From assembly GCA_023436065.1 (NCBI GenBank), contig JAEZKU010000036.1:1-64000 (forward strand): DNA of 64,000 nucleotides, read 5' to 3'. A program made the position numbers and the translations under genes. The stretch comes from Bacillota bacterium. Lineage in GTDB: Bacteria; Bacillota; Clostridia; Lachnospirales; Lachnospiraceae. The notes below the pieces were generated by a model, which worked only from the letters and a program-made list of their open reading frames with translations, had not been told where the DNA came from and made no database searches. Positions 44,299 to 54,370 of the stretch are shown piece by piece (within the stretch, counting starts at the first letter, position 1; every line of letters starts with the position of its first letter).

Positions 44299-45543
44299 TT
44301 ATAGAAACAGTTCTGCCAGCATGTCCAGAGATACCTCAGTCTGTTCCCCGGTCTCCATGTTTTTGACATTCACTTTATTGTTAGCAAGCTCATCTGCTCC
44401 AATAATTACAGTATTCTTAGCACCAATCTTATTCGCATATTTCATCTGCGCTTTGACACTGCGGTCCATATAATCAGTCTCAACAATGACACCTGCCGTT
44501 CTGAGCTGCTGAACCAAACGGTATGCTTCTGCCTTCGCTTCCTTGCCGAGAATCCCGACATACAACTCCACTGCCGGTTCTTCCTCTAATTCTACACCTT
44601 CAGCTTCTAATTCATTGATAATGCGCTCGATACCAAAGCCGAAACCTACTGCCGGAATATCCTGTTTTTCATCAATCTCATGAATCAGATTATCATATCT
44701 GCCACCGCCGCATAGAGTAAACCCTTCTGCATTGAGGAACTCGAATACTGTCTTTGTATAATAATCCAGTCCTCGTACAATACCGGTATCTACCTCATAA
44801 GGAATTCCTACGGCTGTCAACAGACTCTTCAGCTCCTCAAAATGATTGCTGCATTCCTCATCCAAATATTCGATGGTTCTGGGTGCGTCCTTCACAATCG
44901 TCTTACAGGAAGGAACCTTACAGTCAATCACACGAAGAGGGTTCTTAAGCATTCTCTCCCTGCAGGTAGGGCATAATTGGTCCTCGTGCTTTCTCAGATA
45001 GGAAAGGAGTGCTTCATTATAGGTCTTTCGGCAATTGCCGCAACCAATGCTGTTGATATGAAGCTTTGCCCCTTTGATGCCCAGCTCCTTCATGAACTGA
45101 GTCAGCAGGGAGATCAATTCCACCTCTGCAAGCGGGCTTGCAGAACCGAAGAATTCGATACCGAACTGATGATGCTGGCGCAGTCTTCCGCTCTGTGGCT
45201 TCTCATATCGGAATGCTTGTGTGATATAAAAGAGCTTTGCAGGCTGGCTTTCTGCATACAAACCGTTTTCCAGATATGCACGGGCAAATCCGGCTGTTCC
45301 CTCAGGCTTTAAGGTAATGCTTCGGTTCCCCTTATCTTCAAAGGTATACATTTCCTTCTGAACGACGTCCGTGGTCTCTCCGACACCTCTCTGGAACAAT
45401 ATCGTATGCTCAAAGGCCGGTGTGATCATCTCCTTAATATTATAGGCCTTGCAGATTCTTCTTGCAGTTCCCTCAATAATAGTACGCTTGTGCATATTGG
45501 AGCCATACCAGTCCTGTGTCCCCTTCGGTCTTTGTGTAATCAT
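44299..45543 (-). CDS. hisS: Histidyl-tRNA synthetase
   Basis: 414 residues from the ATG at 45543 (CGGAGG upstream). Class II synthetase: motif 1 region (KGTQDWYG), motif 2 FRYEKPQSGRLRQHHQFGIE, HisA block GLDYYTKTVFEF, motif 3 GFGFGIERI, and a C-terminal anticodon domain. The C-x2-C...C-x2-C insertion (CGNC at about 185; CPTC at about 203) is seen in many clostridial enzymes and may bind zinc. It lies 29 nt downstream of hemZ. Confidence 0.98.
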   Translation of the reverse strand: MITQRPKGTQDWYGSNMHKRTIIEGTARRICKAYNIKEMITPAFEHTILFQRGVGETTDVVQKEMYTFEDKGNRSITLKPEGTAGFARAYLENGLYAESQPAKLFYITQAFRYEKPQSGRLRQHHQFGIEFFGSASPLAEVELISLLTQFMKELGIKGAKLHINSIGCGNCRKTYNEALLSYLRKHEDQLCPTCRERMLKNPLRVIDCKVPSCKTIVKDAPRTIEYLDEECSNHFEELKSLLTAVGIPYEVDTGIVRGLDYYTKTVFEFLNAEGFTLCGGGRYDNLIHEIDEKQDIPAVGFGFGIERIINELEAEGVELEEEPAVELYVGILGKEAKAEAYRLVQQLRTAGVIVETDYMDRSVKAQMKYANKIGAKNTVIIGADELANNKVNVKNMETGEQTEVSLDMLAELFL

Positions 45544-45572
45544 CTTAGTCCTCCGTTCTATCACATTGATTT

Positions 45573-47063
45573 TTATACTGTATTATTTTCAAGAAAATGT
45601 CGTTTCCGCTCTATCATCTCATCGATTCGATTGATGTAATCCGTAACGCTTTTCACATTATCTACCCTTTCAATCCGGTTCTCCTTATGGAATACGAACT
45701 TTGACATACCCCCGGCACCCAAAGCCAGGATCGTCTGTTTCTCCTCCATAATCAAAATATTATAGAGACCCTCTTTTCCAAATTTGGCATAGCCGATATT
45801 CTCAAGATTATCTGCCATATTCTTCTGCCTGTAGAGATAATAGGGCAGATATGCATTCTCTTTCGCAAACCGGATGGTTTCTGCCAGCATCGCTGATACA
45901 TCGGTTGCCTTCATTTTGGCATAGCTTTCCTTCTCCTGATTCAATCTTGCAGCACGCTTTACTGCAAGCGTATGCACTGTCAGACTATCCGGATCCATCT
46001 CCTTAATCTGGGATAAGGTATCTTGAACATCCAGAATGCTTTCTCCCGGCAGGCCGAGGATCAGATCCATATTCACATTATTATGACCAGTTTCTCTTGC
46101 GAGATGGAAAGCTTCCTTTACCTGAGTGACGAGATGCTTCCTTCCGATCAGATCCAGGGTTCTCTGCTGCATGCTCTGCGGGTTGATGGAGATACGATCC
46201 ACCCCTTGTTTCTTTAGAACCTCAAGCTTCTCTCTGGTGATACTGTCCGGTCTTCCTGCTTCCACGCAGAATTCCCTGACATGAGTAAAATCAAACAGCT
46301 CCCTGACAAGACCAAGCAAGGAATTCAACTGCTCTGCTGACAGGGTTGTCGGTGTCCCGCCCCCCAGATACACAGTCGTTAGCCTTCGTCCGGGAAAACA
46401 GGTCGCTGCAAAGCGGATTTCCTTCTCTAAGGCCTGCAGATAGACATCCACATAGCTCGAGTATTTCTCCACCGAATACGAAGTAAAGGAACAATAGAGA
46501 CAGGTACTGGGGCAAAATGGAATTCCTATATAAAGACTGTACCCATTTTGATAATCCATATCCTTTAACAGCTTAAGCTCTCTGTTCGCTATCTCAATAC
46601 TCATGGCAATCTTTTCTTCCGAGCACAGATATTCCTTCTTCATGTGTCGGTAGATTTCTTCCTCATCCACTCCTTGTTCTATGAGATCATAGACCAGCTT
46701 CGTCGGACGAATTCCGGTTAAGATTCCCCAGGGCAGCTCCTGATGTGTCAGCTTAGAGATATTTGAGTAAAGATATCGTTTCATTTCATTCTTATATTGC
46801 GGTTTTGCTAAATTTTCCGTTAAATTATGAGAATTCCTAATCTGAGATTCTCCCTTTAAAGCAATGGACAGTTCAAACCTATCCTGTTTCAGCTCCAGTT
46901 CAAGCGTAAGCTTCGTCTCTTGGTCAGAAGCATTTGCCTCGGTCCTTTGCTCGTTTTGCTCGTAAACCTTAATCATTTCAGAAGGATAAAACGCTTTGAC
47001 CAAAGGGTATACGTCATTCTCATATGCTTTATCAGATAAAATTATTTCTATCATATCACTCAT
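45573..47063 (-). CDS. hemZ: Coproporphyrinogen dehydrogenase-like radical SAM protein HemZ
   Basis: 496 residues from the ATG at 47063 (GGGATGGGATCC upstream), which overlaps the end of the upstream hydrolase gene by 8 nt. The radical SAM motif is CPSTCLYC (Cys-x3-Cys-x2-Cys, about residue 180), followed by YLGGGTPT and the HemN-like C-terminal domain (YGKFGKEGLYN-type block). The N-terminal ~150 residues are the extension specific to HemZ. It is a conserved neighbour of hisS in clostridia. The family is annotated as oxygen-independent coproporphyrinogen oxidase, but a different role is possible in an organism without haem synthesis. Confidence 0.92.
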   Translation of the reverse strand: MSDMIEIILSDKAYENDVYPLVKAFYPSEMIKVYEQNEQRTEANASDQETKLTLELELKQDRFELSIALKGESQIRNSHNLTENLAKPQYKNEMKRYLYSNISKLTHQELPWGILTGIRPTKLVYDLIEQGVDEEEIYRHMKKEYLCSEEKIAMSIEIANRELKLLKDMDYQNGYSLYIGIPFCPSTCLYCSFTSYSVEKYSSYVDVYLQALEKEIRFAATCFPGRRLTTVYLGGGTPTTLSAEQLNSLLGLVRELFDFTHVREFCVEAGRPDSITREKLEVLKKQGVDRISINPQSMQQRTLDLIGRKHLVTQVKEAFHLARETGHNNVNMDLILGLPGESILDVQDTLSQIKEMDPDSLTVHTLAVKRAARLNQEKESYAKMKATDVSAMLAETIRFAKENAYLPYYLYRQKNMADNLENIGYAKFGKEGLYNILIMEEKQTILALGAGGMSKFVFHKENRIERVDNVKSVTDYINRIDEMIERKRHFLENNTV

Positions 47064-47709
47064 AAGGATCCCATCCCCGTGACAAATAGATATTATTGTC
47101 ACGTTCGTATCCTATGGTAGTGGACGGGCCATGTCCGGGATAAACCTCTACCTCATCCTCCAGAATCATCAGTTTGTTGTTGATGGACTCTACCAGCTGG
47201 TTGCCGTTGCCTGTCGGTAAATCATATCTTCCGATATCTCCCCTGAACAACGTATCCCCACTGATTAAAAGACGATGCCCGGTAAAGTAATAACAGGTCC
47301 CTCCTGCTGTATGTCCGGGTGTATGGATTACTTTGATCACAAAGCCCGCTATCTGTAAGACTTGCGAATCCGTTAACAGTACATCAGGTTTTAAGGAGCA
47401 CTCCCTTCTAAACTGGTCTGATGCATTCAGCCTGACATCGGCAAGAAGACCTGCTTCTGCTTCATGTGCATGGATTGGAGCTTTGGCCTTTTCAGACAGC
47501 TCCTTGGCTGCCAGAATATGGTCAAAATGACCATGTGTGAGAAGAATCGCTTTACACACAAGGTCATTTGCCTTAAGATACTGTTCTATTCTCTCGGCTT
47601 TATCTGCCGGATCAAATACAATCGCTTCTTTAGTCTCTTTATTGCTGATAATATAACAGTTCGTCTGAACCATTCCAAGTACAAGGGTTTCCATTACCAA
47701 ATCACTCAT
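47056..47709 (-). CDS. MBL-fold metallo-hydrolase (glyoxalase II-like, YcbL type)
   Basis: 217 residues from the ATG at 47709 (TGGAGG upstream). The metallo-beta-lactamase motif THGHFDH binds two metals, with HTPGHTAGG, SGDTLFRGDIGR and PGHGPST completing the site. The C-terminal substrate domain of true glyoxalase II is absent. It is conserved between relA and hemZ in clostridia. The substrate is probably a thioester such as a hydroxyacyl-thiol, but this is not shown. Confidence 0.92.
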   Translation of the reverse strand: MSDLVMETLVLGMVQTNCYIISNKETKEAIVFDPADKAERIEQYLKANDLVCKAILLTHGHFDHILAAKELSEKAKAPIHAHEAEAGLLADVRLNASDQFRRECSLKPDVLLTDSQVLQIAGFVIKVIHTPGHTAGGTCYYFTGHRLLISGDTLFRGDIGRYDLPTGNGNQLVESINNKLMILEDEVEVYPGHGPSTTIGYERDNNIYLSRGWDPYE

Positions 47710-47840
47710 ATGAACCTCCAATCTACAATCCGGGATAACATCATGAAGAACAAGGAATGAGCACCATTGTGCGAAATTCCGCAGTTCTTCTGAATGGAAG
47801 ACATAGTCTTCCATTTGTGAAGGTGACTTTTCTTCACACT

Positions 47841-50138
47841 TTAACCGGCCGTACGTTCAATATCGAGAACACTCTCTACATTTCTAAGCTTTGTGATGAT
47901 CTCATTCAGCTGTTCCTTGCTGTTAATCTCAAAGCCTATGCTGATGGATGCTTTTCCCTGCTTACTTGTTCTAACATTCATTGAAGTCACATCGATCTTA
48001 TTCTCTGTTAACACCTTTGAGATATCTACCAGTACACCGGTCCGATTATTCGCATAAATCTTAATCTCGGCACTGTATACACCGCCAGTATCCTTACCAT
48101 CAGCCGAGAGATTCCATTCTGCATCAATCAGTCTGGCGCGGTCCTCCTCCGGCAAATTGATCACATTGATACAATCTGTTCTATGGATGGATACGCCTCT
48201 TCCACGGGTGACAAATCCTACAATCTCGTCTCCGGGTACCGGACTGCAGCATCTGGAAAAACGAACCGCAAGATCATGAATGCCTTCCACGACGATTCCA
48301 CTCTTGGATTTCCTCTGAGGAATTCGCTCCTTGACTTCAGAAACTGCTTCCAGCACGTTATCATCCGTGATGTCCTTCTTATTCTTTTTCTTATATTCCT
48401 CCAGAAGCTTGTTGACAATCTGGCCTTCCTTCAGACCACCGTGACCTACCGCTGCAAGCACGGATTCCCAATCCCTGAAGCCGTATTTTCGCATCACGGT
48501 ATTCATAAATTCCGTCTTTAGAAGGTCACTCAGGGTAATGCTCTTTGTCTTACAGTAAGCGGCAATCAGTTCCTTGCCACGGTTAATATTATCGTCCTTC
48601 AGCTCTGTCTTAAACCATTGGTTGATTTTATTCTTTGCCTGGGTACTTTTCACGATGGACAACCAGTCGCGGCTCGGTCCCCGTGAATTCTGTGAAGTAA
48701 TGATCTCAATTCTGTCACCGTTCTGTATCACATAATCAATCGGCTCCAGCTTACCATTGACACGGGCACCAACCATCTTATTTCCCACAGCGCTATGGAT
48801 ACTGTAGGCAAAATCGATCGGATTGGAACCGGTCGGCAGTGTCTTGACATCACCGGTCGGTGTGAAAGCATAAACACTTTCAGAGAAAAGATCGAAATCA
48901 TTCTTAATCAGGCTTAAGAACTCCTTATTATCGGACATGTCCTTCTGCCATTCGAGAACCTGCCTGAGCCAAGTCAGCTTCTCCTCTTCAGCATTGGCAG
49001 TTCCGCCTTTTCCATCCTGCCCCTCTTTATACTTCCAGTGGGCTGCAATACCGTATTCTGCGGTACGATGCATCTCATAGGTACGAATCTGTATCTCAAA
49101 GGGAGCTCCCTTCGGTCCGATCAGTGTTGTATGAAGGGACTGGTACATATTCGGTTTTGGCATCGCGATGTAATCCTTAAAGCGTCCTGGGATCGGCTTA
49201 TACATCTCATGAATCACACCGAGTGCTGCATAGCAATCCTTTAAGGAATCTACGATGATACGAACTGCAAACAGATCATAAATCTGATCCAGTGTCTTGT
49301 TCTGATTCACCATCTTTTTATATATACTGAAGAAATGCTTAATTCGCCCATCTATCTTGGCAGAAATTCCAGCCTCCTCAATATGATTTCTTACGTCGCT
49401 TACGATCTCATCAATATATGCCTGACGTTCACTTTTTTTGGTGGCGATCTTCTCTGTCAGCTCTTTGTATACCTCAGGCTCCAGATATTTGAGTGACAGA
49501 TCATCGAGCTCTATCTTAATCTTGGAGATACCGAGCCTCTGTGCAATCGGAGCGTAGATATCCATCGTCTCTCTGGCAGTTTCCTTCTGTTTCTCAGGCT
49601 CCTTATATTTCAAGGTACGCATATTATGGAGACGGTCTGCCAGTTTAATCAGGATAACACGGATGTCCTTTGCCATAGCAAGAAACATCTTGCGAAGATT
49701 CTCTGCTTGAAGCTCCACCTTATCCATGGAATAGTTTAACTTGGTCAGCTTAGTAACACCATCCACCAAAAGTGCGATCTCTTCGGAAAACATAGAAGAG
49801 ATCTGGGTTATCGTAAACTCAGTATCTTCCACGACATCATGAAGTATTCCCGCGACAATTGTCTCCTTATCCAGCTCCAGCTCGGCCAGTATATTGGCTA
49901 CACATAAGGGATGGATGATGTAAGGCTCTCCTGATTTACGCAACTGGTCTTTATGCGCATCGTCAGCAAGGTGATATGCCTTCTCGACCATGGAAATATC
50001 TGCAGAAGGATGATAACTTCGAATCTTATCGATCAGCTCCCTGTACAGGGTTTCAGGCGCAGTAAAATCAGCCGGTGCCTGAAATGTCACCGATGTCAGT
50101 ATTTCATCTCTTCCCATTGCTTCCTTTTCGTCTCCCAT
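47841..50138 (-). CDS. relA: Bifunctional (p)ppGpp synthetase/hydrolase
   Basis: 765 residues from the ATG at 50138 (AGGTGGTGATG upstream). Order: HD hydrolase (HDVVEDT with the metal-binding His-Asp, about 80), synthetase (YQSLHTTLIGPKG, about 330), TGS (FTPTGDVKTLPTGSNPIDFA), and a C-terminal ACT domain (VLVDISKVLTENKIDVTSMN). Both catalytic domains appear intact. It makes and degrades the stringent-response alarmone. It is in the same unit as apt and recJ. Confidence 0.97.
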   Translation of the reverse strand: MGDEKEAMGRDEILTSVTFQAPADFTAPETLYRELIDKIRSYHPSADISMVEKAYHLADDAHKDQLRKSGEPYIIHPLCVANILAELELDKETIVAGILHDVVEDTEFTITQISSMFSEEIALLVDGVTKLTKLNYSMDKVELQAENLRKMFLAMAKDIRVILIKLADRLHNMRTLKYKEPEKQKETARETMDIYAPIAQRLGISKIKIELDDLSLKYLEPEVYKELTEKIATKKSERQAYIDEIVSDVRNHIEEAGISAKIDGRIKHFFSIYKKMVNQNKTLDQIYDLFAVRIIVDSLKDCYAALGVIHEMYKPIPGRFKDYIAMPKPNMYQSLHTTLIGPKGAPFEIQIRTYEMHRTAEYGIAAHWKYKEGQDGKGGTANAEEEKLTWLRQVLEWQKDMSDNKEFLSLIKNDFDLFSESVYAFTPTGDVKTLPTGSNPIDFAYSIHSAVGNKMVGARVNGKLEPIDYVIQNGDRIEIITSQNSRGPSRDWLSIVKSTQAKNKINQWFKTELKDDNINRGKELIAAYCKTKSITLSDLLKTEFMNTVMRKYGFRDWESVLAAVGHGGLKEGQIVNKLLEEYKKKNKKDITDDNVLEAVSEVKERIPQRKSKSGIVVEGIHDLAVRFSRCCSPVPGDEIVGFVTRGRGVSIHRTDCINVINLPEEDRARLIDAEWNLSADGKDTGGVYSAEIKIYANNRTGVLVDISKVLTENKIDVTSMNVRTSKQGKASISIGFEINSKEQLNEIITKLRNVESVLDIERTAG

Positions 50139-50193
50139 GATCATCACCACCTGCATCGTAAAAGTTAGTATGTCAAATGCACATTAAGTTTCC

Positions 50194-50718
50194 TTATTTG
50201 CCTTCGTACTGAATGACTGCTTCCACGTCGTAGCCCGTAAGCTTCTCACGGCCTTTTAATCCCTTCAGCTCCATCAGGAAGATAATCTTTATTACCTCAC
50301 CGCCGAGCATTTCAATCAGCTTGGTTATTGCTTCGATTGTTCCGCCTGTGGCAATCAGGTCATCCACGATAACTACCTTCTGACCGGGTTTGATTGCATC
50401 CTTGTGGATCTCTATTGTAGCTTTACCGTATTCCAGATCATAATCCATCGAAACGGTCTCACAGGGCAATTTCCCTTTCTTACGAATGGGAATAAATGCT
50501 TTATTCAAATTATAAGCAATCGGTACACCGAAAATAAAACCTCTTGATTCGGGTCCGGCAATTACGTCAAAATCAAGTCCGCTCAAAAGCTCCTGCATCT
50601 GATCAATTGCCAGCTTCAGACCTTCCTTCTCCTGCAGTACGCTTGTAACATCGCGGAACACAATTCCGGGTTCCGGGAAATCCGGAATACTTCTAACATA
50701 ATCTTCTAATTTCTTCAT
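50194..50718 (-). CDS. apt: Adenine phosphoribosyltransferase
   Basis: 174 residues, typical length. The PRPP-binding motif is VVIVDDLIATGGTI (about residue 116) and the flexible-loop region is IRKKGKLPCETVSMDYDLEYG. It converts adenine to AMP. It lies between recJ and relA, the usual clostridial order. Confidence 0.97.
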   Translation of the reverse strand: MKKLEDYVRSIPDFPEPGIVFRDVTSVLQEKEGLKLAIDQMQELLSGLDFDVIAGPESRGFIFGVPIAYNLNKAFIPIRKKGKLPCETVSMDYDLEYGKATIEIHKDAIKPGQKVVIVDDLIATGGTIEAITKLIEMLGGEVIKIIFLMELKGLKGREKLTGYDVEAVIQYEGK

Positions 50719-50911
50719 ACTATAACCATGCCTTTCTTTGGATTTCAGAACCAGATTTATTTTATGGGCAATCGGAGTGGTCAGTCTGATGCCTATACAT
50801 TCTTTTAGATGCTTATTATATCACCTAAGTTTACCCCTCGTAAAGAAAATTTCACATTTCTAAAGCAAATTTTACTTAAAATTGATACAAAAGTGAATTT
50901 TCGACTGCTGA

Positions 50912-52747
50912 TTATCTGTAATTTTGTATCATCAGCTGTAGATTCTTGAAGCCGTTATATTCGTTAATCTTCGGATAATATGTGATGGAAATTGTGGCTT
51001 TCATACTTCTTCCGGTCCGCAGCTTCTCTGCTTCCTCTGCTCCGAAAGTATTTTTGATATAGGCAAAAAACTCATCTACGGGCCCAAAATAGACAGCCTC
51101 CATCTCTCTGCCATATTTATTCTCCATAAAAAGACGTATTCCGCTGGCATTCTTCCCAATGATGAATGCCGATTTCACTTTTAAGTCCTTCTCTGCAAAT
51201 AACGGCTTTTCATTTCCTTTGCCGAAAGGCTCCAACAGCTTTAATTCATTTACAAGCTCTGTCGTGATGTAGCCAAGTGGCAGGTGGATATCGATTGACA
51301 CCTTGGGAATCAGCATTTCCATGGTCAGGGAGGTATTCTCATTCAGTCTCCTTCGAAGTTCATCGACCTCTTCGTGACGCAGGGACAATCCCGCGGCCAT
51401 CGGATGACCGCCTACCTTCAAGAACAGCTCCCTGCATTTGTTTAACTCTTCTATCATATTATATTGTTCAATGGATCGTCCGGAACCTTTCACACAACCC
51501 TCTGCATCAGTCAGAACAAGTGTCGGACGGTTGAACCTTTCTCTTACCCTTCCGGCAATAATTCCTGCTATACTCTCATGGCATTCAGGAAGATAGACGA
51601 CCAGAACCTTATCATACTGTAGCTCTGTCTCTTCAATCTGTTGGATGGCCTTCTCCACATTTCGTGTAGTCATCTCCTTGCGGACCTCATTCAAAGTGCG
51701 TACCTCACCGGCAAGTGTAGCAGCCTGCTCCTTTGTCTCTGCCAGCAGAAGCTCCAATCCCTTCTTTGCTGTATCCAGTCGTCCGGAAGCATTGAGGCAG
51801 GGTCCGATCACAAAGCCAAGATGAAAAGAAGAAAGCTGTTCCTTATCGATACTGCTGACCTCCATGAGCGCAAGCAGTCCCAGATTACCGGTATTTTGCA
51901 GCAGCTTTAAGCCATGCTTTACTATGGTCCGATTCTCTCCCGACAATTCCATGACATCGCAGACCGTGGCGATCGCCGTATAGGAAAGCAATTCTTTGAT
52001 CAGCGCTTCCTTTTCCTCTATTTTGAAGACCTCCAGAAGTGCGCAGCTTAATTTGAAGGCGATTGCTGCACCGCATAGACCTGGGTAGGGATAGGTGTCA
52101 TCCGGACGCTTTGGATTGATGATGGCATCCGCCGCAGGCAGTCGAACCCGTGCAATACTCGGACCGGAATGAGACATTTCTGCATACTCCTGTTCCAAAC
52201 CAACTGCTACTTCCGCATGAGAGTCATCATCTTCTGTTACTTCAAGAAGATTGTGGTGGTCTGTCACGAGGACGGTCATGCCGAAGCCTTTGGCGAGAGC
52301 CACCTGTTCCATAGCGACAATACCGTTATCGCAGGTAAGCAGGGTATCAATCTGTTCCCGGTAAGCATTCTCAACCATCTGGTTGTTCATCCCATAGCCA
52401 TCCTTAATCCTGTCAGGTATTTCATAATCAACCCGTGCTCCAAGCCTGGTCAGAATACGATACAGAATATAAGTGGAAATGACACCATCGACGTCATAAT
52501 CCCCGATAATTCTGATCTTCTTCCCTTCTGTTATCTTATTATGAAGAATCCTACAGGCTTTCTCCATATCCTTAAGCAAAAAAGGGTCATGCAGTTCCTT
52601 CAGGCTGGGATTTAAAAATCTCTGGATTTCCTCCGGTGTCTCCAGTCCTTTGTTGACCAGACATCGGGCGAGCACCTCGCTGATGCCGCACTTTTGCTTG
52701 ATCAGCTCAAAATCCGCTTTTTTATTTTTGAGCATCCATTTTTCCAT
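50912..52747 (-). CDS. recJ: Single-stranded-DNA exonuclease RecJ
   Basis: 611 residues from the ATG at 52747 (GGAAGAAG upstream); the frame extends to 52807 but overlaps scfB. DHH motifs: DYDVDGVISTYIL (about residue 80), CDNGIV and LVTDHH (about 150), and the DHHA1 glycine motif KVGGHPMAAGLSL with a C-terminal OB-like domain. It degrades single-stranded DNA 5' to 3' in repair. Co-oriented with scfB and apt. A 190-nt gap to apt carries no recognisable element. Confidence 0.96.
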   Translation of the reverse strand: MEKWMLKNKKADFELIKQKCGISEVLARCLVNKGLETPEEIQRFLNPSLKELHDPFLLKDMEKACRILHNKITEGKKIRIIGDYDVDGVISTYILYRILTRLGARVDYEIPDRIKDGYGMNNQMVENAYREQIDTLLTCDNGIVAMEQVALAKGFGMTVLVTDHHNLLEVTEDDDSHAEVAVGLEQEYAEMSHSGPSIARVRLPAADAIINPKRPDDTYPYPGLCGAAIAFKLSCALLEVFKIEEKEALIKELLSYTAIATVCDVMELSGENRTIVKHGLKLLQNTGNLGLLALMEVSSIDKEQLSSFHLGFVIGPCLNASGRLDTAKKGLELLLAETKEQAATLAGEVRTLNEVRKEMTTRNVEKAIQQIEETELQYDKVLVVYLPECHESIAGIIAGRVRERFNRPTLVLTDAEGCVKGSGRSIEQYNMIEELNKCRELFLKVGGHPMAAGLSLRHEEVDELRRRLNENTSLTMEMLIPKVSIDIHLPLGYITTELVNELKLLEPFGKGNEKPLFAEKDLKVKSAFIIGKNASGIRLFMENKYGREMEAVYFGPVDEFFAYIKNTFGAEEAEKLRTGRSMKATISITYYPKINEYNGFKNLQLMIQNYR

Positions 52748-52773
52748 AGTCTTCTTCCATTCTGCTGGTTGTA

Positions 52774-54204
52774 TTAACCCTCGGCAGCCTTTAACATAAT
52801 GGCACACTCGACACGTTTTCTCTGCAGCTTACAGCCAATATCATATGCATCATTGATATCCTGATGGAACTTATAGGAATTGGCAGCACATCCGCCACTG
52901 CAATAGAACTTGGCGAAGCAGTCCTTACATTTATCCTTGGAATATACATTGCATTGTTTAAATTCTTCCCGCAAATCAGGCTTCACGATCCCTTCATCCA
53001 CATTTCCCATCAAGAATTCGGGTATGCCTACAAATTGATGACAGGGATACAAATCACCCCAGGGGGTAACAGCCAGGTATTCGGTACCGGAGCCACAGCC
53101 GGACAGACGTTTTGCCACGCAGGGACCACCGGATAAGTCAATCATGAAGTGGAAGAAATTAAAATCCTTTCCTTGCTTTTTATACTCCAGCATAATCTTC
53201 GCGAGACGGTCATACTCCTCATATAAGGCAGGAAGATCCTCCTCTGTGATTGCATAACTGTCCTCGGGAAGTGCGACAACCGGTTCTACGGATATCTGCT
53301 TGAAGCCCAAGTCTGCCAGATGCTTTACATCCTCACTAAAATCCAGGTTATTATGAGTAAAGGTACCTCTGACATAATAATTCGTCTGGTTTCTGCTTTC
53401 CGCGAGTTTCTGAAATTTCGGCAGAATCAGCTCATAGCTTCCCTTTCCGTTACGGCTGGGACGCATTAGGTCATTGACCTCCTTGCGGCCGTCGATGCTG
53501 AGTACGACATTACTCATCTCCCGGTTGGCAAATTCCATGACCTCATCATCCAGAAGTACACCGTTCGTAGTCAGTGTAAAACGGAATTTTTTATTATGTA
53601 TTTCCTCCTGCTCTCTGCCGTATCGTACCAAGTCCTTCACGACCTGCCAGTTCATCAGCGGTTCACCGCCGAAAAAGTCTACTTCAAGGTTCCTTCTATT
53701 ACCGGAGTTCTGAATGAGGAAATCAAGAGCTTTCTTCCCGACTTCAAAGCTCATCAGCTCCCGATGACCTTTATATTCACCTTCCTCCGCAAAGCAGTAT
53801 CGGCATGCGAGGTTGCAGTCATGGGCTATATGAAGGCAAAGTGCTTTGACAACGGTGGAACGCTGCTTAAAGTCCTTAATGTAATCCTCATATATGTCCT
53901 TCGTAAATAGAGCTCCGTCCTGTTTCAACTGCTCTACATCATCAATCGCTTCCTTGATCTGATTGACAAGTGACTGAACATCATCCGAATAATTCTCCAT
54001 ACAGCATTCCCTTTTCGTGATCAGGGACATATACTGAGGTTTTGAATATTTCTCAATCATCGCACTCTGAATGCTTTCCCTGTCATGGTTCTCATACATG
54101 GCGATAATATCATAAGCAAGATCATCTACTACATGGATCATACCGCTGTTTACATCAAGCACAATATTGTATCCGTTGTTTTTATATTGATGAATCACGT
54201 TCAT
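52774..54204 (-). CDS. scfB: SCIFF peptide maturase (radical SAM/SPASM)
   Basis: 476 residues from the ATG at 54204 (AGGAGG upstream). The N-terminal ~90 residues form a peptide-recognition (RRE-like) region, the radical SAM motif CNLACRYC (about residue 130) follows, then FFGGEPLMNW, and a C-terminal SPASM domain with at least seven cysteines (CHQF, CNVYSKDKCKDC, FYCSGGC). It forms thioether links between cysteines and alpha (or other) carbons of the precursor encoded immediately upstream. Matches the ScfB family in length and motifs. Confidence 0.96.
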   Translation of the reverse strand: MNVIHQYKNNGYNIVLDVNSGMIHVVDDLAYDIIAMYENHDRESIQSAMIEKYSKPQYMSLITKRECCMENYSDDVQSLVNQIKEAIDDVEQLKQDGALFTKDIYEDYIKDFKQRSTVVKALCLHIAHDCNLACRYCFAEEGEYKGHRELMSFEVGKKALDFLIQNSGNRRNLEVDFFGGEPLMNWQVVKDLVRYGREQEEIHNKKFRFTLTTNGVLLDDEVMEFANREMSNVVLSIDGRKEVNDLMRPSRNGKGSYELILPKFQKLAESRNQTNYYVRGTFTHNNLDFSEDVKHLADLGFKQISVEPVVALPEDSYAITEEDLPALYEEYDRLAKIMLEYKKQGKDFNFFHFMIDLSGGPCVAKRLSGCGSGTEYLAVTPWGDLYPCHQFVGIPEFLMGNVDEGIVKPDLREEFKQCNVYSKDKCKDCFAKFYCSGGCAANSYKFHQDINDAYDIGCKLQRKRVECAIMLKAAEG

Positions 54205-54263
54205 TTTCCTCCTATTTAATCCAAAGACTGCCCGCATTTTAGCGAGACTGTTTCGCTTCACGA

Positions 54264-54328
54264 CGAATGGGACTGTCTTATAATATCTTCCGAACTCTTC
54301 ATCCCGAAAATATTATTAGGCAGTCCCA
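54264..54328 (-). promoter_or_regulatory. Long hairpin between scfA and scfB
   Basis: AATGGGACTGTCTTATAAT (about 54265-54283) pairs with ATTATTAGGCAGTCCCAT (about 54313-54330) with a few mismatches, about 25 bp in all. There is no U tract on the minus strand, so it is probably an mRNA processing or stabilising hairpin that lets the peptide be made in excess of its maturase. Confidence 0.6.
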
Positions 54329-54370
54329 TGTAATTGCAAATCCAAATTGCGTACTCTATGTACTGACTAT

